Assembly: GCA_937996795.1 (NCBI GenBank)
Contig: CALKUH010000007.1
Coordinates: forward strand, 1 to 28,009
Origin: an uncultured Verrucomicrobiota bacterium
GTDB taxonomy: Bacteria > Verrucomicrobiota > Kiritimatiellia > CAIVKH01
DNA: 28,009 bases
Direction: 5' to 3'
In this document: piece by piece, positions 1 to 6,380 of the stretch
Position numbering within the stretch: the first letter of the stretch is position 1
Layout of the letters: every line of letters begins with the position of its first letter
The notes under the pieces: generated by a model
What the model was told of the DNA's origin: nothing
The model's database searches: none
The model's input: only the letters and a program-made list of their open reading frames with translations
Translations under genes and position numbers: made by a program

Positions 1-1
1 G

Positions 2-130
2 GACGACCCGCTCCCCATCAACACCTCCGCCATCCCCGAGGCCAACTCCTTCGGCTTGCTCCTCCTCGGCTCCCTCTTCCTACGCAGGCTCCGCAGGGAG
101 CTCCGCCTCCAGCAACGCGCGGGCGCCTGA
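2..130 (+). CDS. C-terminal end of a PEP-CTERM-anchored exported protein (5' truncated by window edge)
   Basis: The frame is open from the left edge and ends at TGA 128-130. Its last 42 residues contain the tripartite PEP-CTERM sorting signal: a Pro-Glu-Ala (PEA) variant of the PEP motif in the context AIPEANSFG, a short hydrophobic stretch (LLLLGSLFL), and an Arg-rich tail (RRLRRELR). Such tails mark exported proteins processed by an exosortase and delivered to the cell surface or extracellular matrix. The functional part of the protein lies outside the window, so its role cannot be stated. The gene converges on the UroD-like gene, whose stop lies 34 bp further on. A short GC hairpin (GGCGC/GCGCC, 122-136) overlaps the stop codon. 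Confidence 0.75.
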   Translation, partial: DDPLPINTSAIPEANSFGLLLLGSLFLRRLRRELRLQQRAGA

Positions 131-164
131 CGCGCCGCGTTCCTTCGCGCGGGTCGTCTCGGGA

Positions 165-1202
165 CTATCCGTCGTAGCGGCCGAACTCCTTTGCGCTTGC
201 GACAAGCGCAGCGATGTTTTCCGGCGGGGTTGATTCCGGGATTGCGCAGCCCGCGTTGAGGATGAACCGCCCGCCCGGCTTCCAGACGGCGATGAGTTTC
301 TCCGCCGCCGCACGGACCTGGGCTGCGGTGCCCCGCGCCACCACGCCGCTGGGGTCGATGTTGCCGAACAGCACATGACCGGCGCCGACTGTCGACTTGG
401 CCCTGACGGCGTCCGTCTTGTAATCCAACTCGAAACCACAAAACGAGTACGCCGCCAGTTGATCCAGGATGACGTCGGTTTTCCCGCAGATGTGGATGGT
501 GGTGAAGATTCCGTCCGCAGCCAGATCGTTGACGAGGCGCTCTTCGTACGGCCGTGCAAACTGCGCGAAGAGTTGCGGAGAGACCACGTCGGGGCCTGCC
601 GGGCTGTCGCCCATCGAGGTAAAATGGGCGCCGGCCTTGAACACCGCTTTATGCACGGCCAGATGGCTCTGGTAGCTGACCTCAAGCAGGTCGCGCAGGG
701 CGGGCTCATCCGGGTCGCTCATCAGGTCCACCAGGAAGTCCTCCGTGCCTCGCAGCAGGCCCGCCAGCGAAAAGGCGCATTGGTCCGCGTTGGCGCGGAT
801 CGACACCTCGTTCCCGACGCGCTCCGCCAGCCGGTGCACGGCCTCCAGCAAAGCGGGAATGCGGCCGTCGCGCTCGGGGTTAACCACCTTGAGCCGGCCG
901 ACCTGCTCGAGTCCTGTAATCGCGGGCGCCTCGACATGGCCCGGCGCTCCAGGGGTGCAGTTCCGCTTCGCCCCCATGGCCTCCGCCAGCATCGTGGTAT
1001 CCAAATCAAGCAGGATGCAGTCGTGCCCGTATTTCTCGACCGCATGCAGATGGGCATCAGCCGCCGCCCGGGAATCGGACAGATACCGCTCCAACGGGAT
1101 GCCCGCCTCTTTCGCGGCCGGCAGGAAATTATGCAGGCAGACGGGAACCCGATCCGGCATGCGGCCCCGCAGCACCGCCTCGACGCGCTCCTTGGAATTC
1201 AT
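165..1202 (-). CDS. Uroporphyrinogen decarboxylase / MtaA-type methyltransferase family protein
   Basis: This 345-residue protein has the usual length and layout of the UroD/MtaA family. It starts MNSKERVEAVLRG and keeps family segments such as GNIDPSGVV. An H-x-C motif (His237, Cys239 in TTIHICGKTD) and a late Cys319 in NAGCAIPESTPPEN match the His-x-Cys...Cys zinc site of the MtaA/MtbA methylcobamide:coenzyme M methyltransferases. That points to zinc-dependent methyl transfer rather than haem synthesis. The start at 1202 is chosen because an AGAGGGGAGA ribosome-binding site lies just upstream; an upstream ATG at 1274 in the same frame lacks one. No corrinoid protein or partner methyltransferase is nearby. 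It is divergent from the pseudopilin gene and shares its regulatory region, including palindrome site 1. The methyl donor and acceptor are unknown. Confidence 0.85.
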   Translation of the reverse strand: MNSKERVEAVLRGRMPDRVPVCLHNFLPAAKEAGIPLERYLSDSRAAADAHLHAVEKYGHDCILLDLDTTMLAEAMGAKRNCTPGAPGHVEAPAITGLEQVGRLKVVNPERDGRIPALLEAVHRLAERVGNEVSIRANADQCAFSLAGLLRGTEDFLVDLMSDPDEPALRDLLEVSYQSHLAVHKAVFKAGAHFTSMGDSPAGPDVVSPQLFAQFARPYEERLVNDLAADGIFTTIHICGKTDVILDQLAAYSFCGFELDYKTDAVRAKSTVGAGHVLFGNIDPSGVVARGTAAQVRAAAEKLIAVWKPGGRFILNAGCAIPESTPPENIAALVASAKEFGRYDG

Positions 1203-1301
1203 CGCCGATCTCCCCTCTGTGTTGGGTGGCGCCACCGCCGCAGAATCCCTGTACCCTGTCCGGGTGAACACCACGATTCATGGATATAGCACGTTGCCTC
1301 G

Positions 1302-1329
1302 TTGACGGATAGCGGCAAATGTGTAATGT
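1302..1329 (+). promoter_or_regulatory. Candidate sigma70-type promoter for the pseudopilin/isomerase unit
   Basis: A -35 like TTGACG (1302-1307) and a -10 like TAATGT (1324-1329) are separated by 16 bp. Transcription would start near 1336, at or next to the ATG at 1337, so the message could be leaderless. This fits the absence of a Shine-Dalgarno sequence there. It is assigned by eye only. Confidence 0.4.
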
Positions 1330-1341
1330 AATACGTATGAG
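1328..1341. promoter_or_regulatory. Palindromic operator candidate, site 1
   Basis: GTAATACGTATGAG matches 12 of 14 positions of the palindrome CTCATACGTATGAG, whose other copies are at 8871, 10855 and 26507. It overlaps the predicted transcription start and the ATG of the pseudopilin gene, and lies about 125 bp upstream of the divergent UroD-like gene. Confidence 0.6.
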
Positions 1342-2098
1342 CAAAGGACACCCATCCGCCTCGGCGCGCGGCTTTACGCTGATCGAGCTGCTGGTGGTGG
1401 CGGCGATCATCATGGTGCTCGCGGCGCTGCTGTCGCCCGTGGTCCAAAGCGCGTTGGGGAAGGGGCGTGATGTCGCCTGCCGCAGCAATATGCGGCAACA
1501 CTACAACGCGTTCCTCCAGTACGCGGGCGACCACGACGGCCTGTTCCCCGGTGTCCTCAATCCGCCCGAGCCCGGAGCGGCCTGCAACCAGACCACCTGG
1601 GTCATCTGGCAGACCACGCTTGTCAAGGATGGCTACCTGTCCGGGTGGACCAATGCAGCTGGAAATCGGGGTTTTGTGGCGCGTGGATTGGACTGTCCGG
1701 CCAATGTCAACGGCTACTACCCGGAGCCGGGATCCACGCCCGGCAACACCACCTTCAAGAACGGCAGCCCCGACTACCTGTACAACGCCGAGATGGGCTA
1801 CGATGCCTCCTGCAATGCCGCCGCCGGCGGCGCGCGTCCGCTGGTGCGGCTCTCCTCCATCGACAAGGTCTCCGACAAAGGCGTCCTGTTCGAGGGCGGG
1901 AATCCCTTCGGGTGGCCCGCCTACAGGAGCGGCTACACGATTACGGGGTGGTCCGGCTATTTCGATCCCACGCTGGTCACCTACAGCATCGCCGACCCGC
2001 ACGCCAACCGCTCCAACGTGTTGTTCCTGGACGGCCATGTGGCCTCGTTCCACCGCGGCACCATCGATTGGCAGATTGCCACGATTCCGCTTCCGTGA
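1337..2098 (+). CDS. Type II secretion-like pseudopilin with H-X9-DG C-terminal signature
   Basis: The protein begins with a 12-residue basic leader followed by the prepilin cleavage and methylation motif ARG|FTLIELLVVAA and one hydrophobic helix. Cleavage by a prepilin peptidase and N-methylation of Phe are expected, giving an inner-membrane-anchored pseudopilin. Near the C-terminus, H-ANRSNVLFL-DG is an exact H-X9-DG match, the signature of the 'prepilin-type processing-associated' family abundant in Planctomycetes, Lentisphaerae and Verrucomicrobia. Members carry variable outer domains and their function is mostly unknown. ATG 1337 gives a normal short leader. An in-frame ATG at 1319 adds six residues and has only a weak GGAT upstream. 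It is the first gene before the isomerase cluster (64-bp gap) and may be cotranscribed with it. Confidence 0.85.
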   Translation: MSKGHPSASARGFTLIELLVVAAIIMVLAALLSPVVQSALGKGRDVACRSNMRQHYNAFLQYAGDHDGLFPGVLNPPEPGAACNQTTWVIWQTTLVKDGYLSGWTNAAGNRGFVARGLDCPANVNGYYPEPGSTPGNTTFKNGSPDYLYNAEMGYDASCNAAAGGARPLVRLSSIDKVSDKGVLFEGGNPFGWPAYRSGYTITGWSGYFDPTLVTYSIADPHANRSNVLFLDGHVASFHRGTIDWQIATIPLP

Positions 2099-2162
2099 AT
2101 GTGTTCCCGGTGGTGCGCGCGGATATCGAAACACATGTTGATCAGAAAAGGAGACCTGTCCC

Positions 2163-2738
2163 ATGCCCCCGCACATCAACCCGCCTTCCGTTCTTCTCGA
2201 CCCCGCCCGCGGGCATCTGCGCGGCGCCAAGGTCACGACCTCGCAGCGCGTGATTCGCGACCTGCCCGGATTGTTTGAGGATGAAGCCGCGCGCCGCGCG
2301 CTGCCGCAGGATACGATCGCGTATCGTGTTGAAGCGCACATGGACGTCCCCCAGGGCCGGGAGGGTGGCCTGTTCTTCGGCACGTCGTATGTGATGCCCG
2401 GCCGCGTCGGCGATGAGTATTTCATGACCAAGGGCCACTTCCATGAGAAGCGGGATACCGGCGAATATTACTGGGGGATTCAGGGGCGCGGCCTGCTGAT
2501 CCTGATGGACGAGCAGCGCGTGTGCTGGGCCGAGGAGGTCTTTCCCGGATCGCTGCACTACATCCCCGGCAAGGTCGCCCACCGCCTGGCCAACACCGGC
2601 GACGAGGTGCTGGCCGTCGGCGCCTGCTGGCTGTCCGAGTCCGGGCACGACTATGCCGCCATCGAGAAGGAGGGCTTTTCCGCGCGCGCCAAGTGTGTGA
2701 ACGGGAAGCCAGCGCTCGTCCCCGCGAAGACGCCATGA
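2163..2738 (+). CDS. pgiA: Cupin-type glucose-6-phosphate isomerase
   Basis: This 191-residue protein belongs to the metal-dependent cupin phosphoglucose isomerase family first known from Pyrococcus, which interconverts glucose-6-phosphate and fructose-6-phosphate. The cupin segment runs from GTSYVMPGRVGDEYFMTKG into GHFHEKRDTGEYY and then GKVAH. The metal ligands are visible as His92, His94, Glu101 and His140, with the same spacing as the Pyrococcus enzyme ligands (His88, His90, Glu97, His136). The start follows an AGGAGA ribosome-binding site. The position before a sugar kinase and mannose-6-phosphate isomerase fits feeding hexose phosphates into glycolysis. There is no signal peptide, so it is cytoplasmic. 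Confidence 0.92.
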   Translation: MPPHINPPSVLLDPARGHLRGAKVTTSQRVIRDLPGLFEDEAARRALPQDTIAYRVEAHMDVPQGREGGLFFGTSYVMPGRVGDEYFMTKGHFHEKRDTGEYYWGIQGRGLLILMDEQRVCWAEEVFPGSLHYIPGKVAHRLANTGDEVLAVGACWLSESGHDYAAIEKEGFSARAKCVNGKPALVPAKTP

Positions 2739-2781
2739 TTCCGTCCGTCCCATTGTTCATAGTCCTCGATCAGGGTGCGCC

Positions 2782-3732
2782 ATGACCGTGCTCGCGTGCG
2801 ATGCCGGCGGGACGCGCATCAAGTTGGGCGTCGTGCGCGACGGCTGCCTGCTCGCGACGGACATGATTCCCGCGGACTCCCACCTCGGGCTCGCGCCGGC
2901 GCTGCCCCGGATGCGCGACGCCCTGCTCGCGTTGTGCCGCCGCGCCGGCGTGGAGATCGCCTCCTGCCTCGGCCTCGGGATCGGGTTCCCGGCGCTGGTG
3001 AACAGCCGCGAAGGGCGCGTGATCAACGAATACGGCAAATATCGCGACGCCCCCGGGATCGACCTGCGCGCGTGGGCGCGGGAATCCTTCAACCTGCCCC
3101 TCGCCATCGACAACGACGCGCGAGTGGCGCTCCTCGGCGAGTGGCGCTACGGGGCCGGACGCGGCAGCGACAACCTCGCGATCGTCACGCTCGGCACCGG
3201 CATCGGCACCGCCGTCATCCTGGAGGGCCGCGTGTTGCGCGGACCTCACTTCCAAGCCGGAAACCTGTGCGGGCACTTGATCGTCACCGAACATGGAAAC
3301 CGCTGCACGTGCGGGGTCGACGGTTGTGTCGAGGCCGAGACGGGGAGCGCGACCCTTGCCGCCCGGGCGCGCCGGTTGCCCGGTTACGCCGCCAGCCCGC
3401 TGGCCGGGCAGGATCCGCTTGCGTACAGCACCGTGTGCGAATGCGCTGCCCGCGGCGACCCGGTGGCCGCCGCCCTGCTGGAGCGCTCCGTCAATCTCTG
3501 GAGCGCGCTCTGCGTGAACATGATCCACGCGTTCGATCTCGATCGCATCGTGATGGGCGGCGGCGTGGTCACCAATGCCGGCCAGGTGCTCGAACCGATT
3601 CGTTCATTCGTCGCGCGCCATGCCAATACGCCGTGGGGGCGCGTGGAGATCGTTTCCGCCGAACAACCGGACTTCATGGCCCTTCTCGGCTGCGAGGTGC
3701 TGGTCCAGCAATCCGTGGAAGGAAGCCGATGA
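2782..3732 (+). CDS. ROK-family sugar kinase (glucokinase/mannokinase/fructokinase-like)
   Basis: This 316-residue ROK kinase has the phosphate-binding DAGGT near residue 7, the catalytic segment AIDNDA (Asp112 the likely base), LGTGIGTAV in the second ATP-binding motif, and the ROK zinc motif CTCGVDGCVEAE (Cys175, Cys177, Cys182, with His165). The usual sugar-contacting E-x-G-H motif is altered to L-C-G-H (AGNLCGHL), so sugar specificity may differ from standard glucokinases. It lies 43 bp after the cupin isomerase, and its stop overlaps the start of the mannose-6-phosphate isomerase gene (ATGA), which indicates translational coupling. A role phosphorylating mannose, glucose or fructose released from imported glycans is inferred from that coupling. 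Confidence 0.9.
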   Translation: MTVLACDAGGTRIKLGVVRDGCLLATDMIPADSHLGLAPALPRMRDALLALCRRAGVEIASCLGLGIGFPALVNSREGRVINEYGKYRDAPGIDLRAWARESFNLPLAIDNDARVALLGEWRYGAGRGSDNLAIVTLGTGIGTAVILEGRVLRGPHFQAGNLCGHLIVTEHGNRCTCGVDGCVEAETGSATLAARARRLPGYAASPLAGQDPLAYSTVCECAARGDPVAAALLERSVNLWSALCVNMIHAFDLDRIVMGGGVVTNAGQVLEPIRSFVARHANTPWGRVEIVSAEQPDFMALLGCEVLVQQSVEGSR

Positions 3733-5486
3733 GCAGAAAACCGAACTATGACAAGTTTCCCGCCGTGCCCCTGCCGGGTGAACGTTCCAATCGTTGGAAC
3801 TCCTGGCCGGACATTTTACAGGCCTTGGAAAAATCACTGCGGGAGAAAAATCCCAAGCGCCAGATCCTGGTCGTCGACACCTATCCCGGCGTTGATGATG
3901 GCGAGGTGCTGGCTGCCCTGACCGGCGGACTCAAGCCTGCGCGGGTCATCAACATGCTCGACCTCAGGAAGCCCGAGCCGGAGGTGCTCGCGCTGATCGG
4001 GCGGAACCTGACGGATGACCGCATCTTCGGCGTGCTGGGCTGCCACCAGTGGCACGAGTTTCTCGACGGGGAGAAACTCGCGGAAGCCCGGTGCGCGGCG
4101 CAGGCGTGGAGCGAGGGCCTGTTGCTGGTGTACGGCGCGGGCGCGGCGCTCGTCGCGCATGGCGATGTGCTGGTGCTGGCCGACATGGCCCGCTGGGAGA
4201 TTCAGCTGCGCTTCCGGCGCGGCGCCGGCAACTGGGGTGCGGGCAACGGCGGCGAGGATTTCTTCCGCAAGTACAAGCGCGGATTCTTCGTTGAATGGCG
4301 CGCGGCCGACCGCCACAAGTTTTCCATCTTCGACCGGATCGATTTCCTGCTCGATACGAACACCGCGGGCCAGCCGAAGCTGCTCGCCGCCGAAACCCTC
4401 CACCGCGGACTCGCGAAGGCGGCGAACCAACCCTTCCGTGTCGTTCCGTTTTTCGATCCCGCGCCGTGGGGCGGCCAGTGGATGAAGGAACAGTGCGACC
4501 TTGACCGGGGCGTGGCCAACTACGGGTGGTGTTTCGACTGCGTGCCCGAGGAGAACAGCCTGTTGTTCGACCTCGATGGAACGCGCGTCGAGATTCCGTC
4601 GCTGGATCTCGTCCACCGCCATCCCGTCGCGCTGCTGGGCGACAAGGTGCACGCGCGTTTCGGCCGCGAGTTCCCGATCCGGTTCGATTTCCTCGATACC
4701 ATCGGCGGCGGTCACCTGAGCTTCCAGGTGCATCCGCTGACCGAATACATCCAGCAGCATTTCGGCATGCACTACACGCAGGACGAAAGCTACTACATGC
4801 TGGAGGCGACCGATGGGGCAACGGTGTTCCTCGGGGTCAAGACCGGCGTGGACCGCGAGGCGATGGTGCGCGAGTTGCACGCGGCCCAGGAAAACGCGGA
4901 CCAGCCGTTCGAAGCCGACAGGCACATCAACCAGTTCCCGGCCCGCAAGCACGATCATTTCCTCATCCCGGCCGGCACGGTGCATTGCTCCGGGCGCAAC
5001 GGCATGGTGCTGGAAATCAGCGCCACGCCCTACATTTTTACGTTCAAGATGTGGGACTGGGGCCGCCTCGGCCTCGACGGTCGCCCGCGCCCGGTGCACC
5101 TCCAGCACGGCATCCCGAACATTCAGTGGGACCGCGACACGGAGTGGGTGACCCGGCTCCTCGTGAACCGGATTGAGCCGGTCGGGCAGGGCGAGGGGTG
5201 GCGCGAGGAGCGCACGGGGCTGCACGAGCGCGAGTTCATCGAAACCCGGCGTCACTGGTTCACCGGCGTCGTGCCGCACGACACTCAGGGCGGCGTGAAT
5301 GTCCTGAATCTCGTCGAGGGGGAGGAGGCCGTCGTGGAGAGCCCGTCCGGCGCATTTGCGCCCTTTGTCGTGCACTACGCGGAAACGTTTATCGTGCCCG
5401 CCGCCGTCGGCGCCTACACCATCCGCCCGCACGGCCCGTCCGTCGGCCGGGAATGCGCGACGCTCAAGGCGTTCGTGCGCACCTGA
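3729..5486 (+). CDS. manA: Class I mannose-6-phosphate isomerase with extended N-terminal domain
   Basis: The C-terminal part (about residues 240-585) is a type I phosphomannose isomerase: PWGGQW near 246, zinc ligands Gln333 and His335 in SFQVHP, Glu353 in DESYYMLEA, and His419 in PAGTVHC. It interconverts mannose-6-phosphate and fructose-6-phosphate. At 585 residues it is longer than the roughly 300-390 of common ManA proteins. The extra N-terminal 240 residues have alternating hydrophobic strands (RQILVVDTYPGVDD, RIFGVLGCHQ, LLLVYGAGA, DVLVLADMARWEIQLR) suggestive of a nucleotide-kinase-like fold, but no Walker A GK[ST] is seen. ATG 3729 overlaps the kinase stop. The open frame continues upstream through the kinase gene, but that extension is an Arg-rich shadow translation. 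The second cupin isomerase follows after 13 bp. Confidence 0.9.
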   Translation: MSRKPNYDKFPAVPLPGERSNRWNSWPDILQALEKSLREKNPKRQILVVDTYPGVDDGEVLAALTGGLKPARVINMLDLRKPEPEVLALIGRNLTDDRIFGVLGCHQWHEFLDGEKLAEARCAAQAWSEGLLLVYGAGAALVAHGDVLVLADMARWEIQLRFRRGAGNWGAGNGGEDFFRKYKRGFFVEWRAADRHKFSIFDRIDFLLDTNTAGQPKLLAAETLHRGLAKAANQPFRVVPFFDPAPWGGQWMKEQCDLDRGVANYGWCFDCVPEENSLLFDLDGTRVEIPSLDLVHRHPVALLGDKVHARFGREFPIRFDFLDTIGGGHLSFQVHPLTEYIQQHFGMHYTQDESYYMLEATDGATVFLGVKTGVDREAMVRELHAAQENADQPFEADRHINQFPARKHDHFLIPAGTVHCSGRNGMVLEISATPYIFTFKMWDWGRLGLDGRPRPVHLQHGIPNIQWDRDTEWVTRLLVNRIEPVGQGEGWREERTGLHEREFIETRRHWFTGVVPHDTQGGVNVLNLVEGEEAVVESPSGAFAPFVVHYAETFIVPAAVGAYTIRPHGPSVGRECATLKAFVRT

Positions 5487-5499
5487 GAGGGAAATGGTC

Positions 5500-6279
5500 A
5501 TGACGTTCAACACCGGACTCGACCTGCAACCCGTCGCGGCGCCGCTGGGCTTTCGTTATGGCCCGGACTGTTTTGGCCCGCCGGTGGAAATCCGCACGCT
5601 CGACAGCATCCGGCCCAGCTTGCGCGATCCCGCATGCACCGGGCCCCGCGAGGTGTACGCCATCGCGATGGATGTCGGGCATCCCGCCGACCGGCCGGCC
5701 CTGCTCAAGCGCAACCTGCTGTTCGGCGTCGTGACGTATGCGGCGGGCCGCCTGGGGCGTGAGCCCGTGCGGTCGCAGGGCCACATCCACAAGCCTTCGC
5801 CGCGCAACGGATGGTCCACGCCCGAGCTGTATGAAATCTGGAGCGGGCGCGCGGTGATCTTGATGCAGGAAACCGCGCAGGATCATCCGGGCCGTTGCTT
5901 TGCTGTGGAGGCTGGCCCCGGCGACGTCGTACTCGTGCCGCCCGGGTGGGCCCACGCCACGATCAGCGCCGATCCGGATCGCCCGTTGACCTTCGGCGCA
6001 TGGTGCGATCGCGATTACGGATTCCTGTACGATGATGTGCGCGCCCACGGCGGGCTGGCCTGGTTCCCGCTGCTCGAGGCGGACGGCTCCCTGCGGTGGG
6101 AGGCCAACCCCGCGTACCAATCCTCCACGCTCGAGCGCAAATCGCCGCGCATCTACGCGGAGTTTGGCGTGGATCCCGCCGTGCCGCTCTACCGGCAATT
6201 CCAGCAGGATCACGACCGGTTCCTGTTTGTTCCGGAGCCGGCGCGTGCCCGCGCGTTGTGGGAAAACTTCGTGCCCTGA
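5500..6279 (+). CDS. Second cupin glucose-6-phosphate isomerase-like protein
   Basis: This 259-residue cupin is related to the cupin phosphoglucose isomerase family. SQGHIHKP supplies His95 and His97, ELYEIWSG supplies Glu109, and PPGWAHATI supplies His152, so the four metal ligands are kept. The His-to-Glu spacing is longer than in the first cupin isomerase because of a six-residue insertion (SPRNGW region). The C-terminal 90 residues extend beyond the core cupin. It may act on a different sugar phosphate from its neighbour; this is inference. ATG 5500 is preferred because GAGAGG lies about nine bases upstream; ATG 5494 would sit too close to that site. It is the last gene of its unit and converges on a secreted-protein gene across a double-hairpin repeat. 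Confidence 0.8.
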   Translation: MTFNTGLDLQPVAAPLGFRYGPDCFGPPVEIRTLDSIRPSLRDPACTGPREVYAIAMDVGHPADRPALLKRNLLFGVVTYAAGRLGREPVRSQGHIHKPSPRNGWSTPELYEIWSGRAVILMQETAQDHPGRCFAVEAGPGDVVLVPPGWAHATISADPDRPLTFGAWCDRDYGFLYDDVRAHGGLAWFPLLEADGSLRWEANPAYQSSTLERKSPRIYAEFGVDPAVPLYRQFQQDHDRFLFVPEPARARALWENFVP

Positions 6280-6291
6280 GCCGCGTTGGCG

Positions 6292-6364
6292 CTGTAGCCG
6301 CGCGCGATGAGCGCGGAACGCCTGTTGTGGAACAGCGAACCGCGACCAACGGTCGCGGCTACAG
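6292..6364. repeat. REP-like double-hairpin repeat, copy A (73 bp)
   Basis: The element is bounded by perfect 11-bp inverted repeats, CTGTAGCCGCG and CGCGGCTACAG. Inside are two smaller hairpins: CGCGC/GCGCG on the left, and CCGCGACC-AAC-GGTCGCGG (8-bp stem) on the right. The second copy, at 18864-18930, has the same ends and the same right hairpin with a one-base loop change. It lies between two convergent stops (6279 and 6381). It resembles a REP/BIME-type intergenic palindrome and may also act as a bidirectional terminator or 3'-end stabiliser; those roles are inferred. Confidence 0.8.
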
Positions 6365-6380
6365 TTCGGCAGAAATTGTA

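Noticed and set aside
2775..3728. Upstream in-frame extension of the mannose-6-phosphate isomerase
   Set aside because: This part overlaps the ROK kinase in another frame and reads as Arg-rich nonsense; the overlapping ATGA at 3729 is a standard coupled start.
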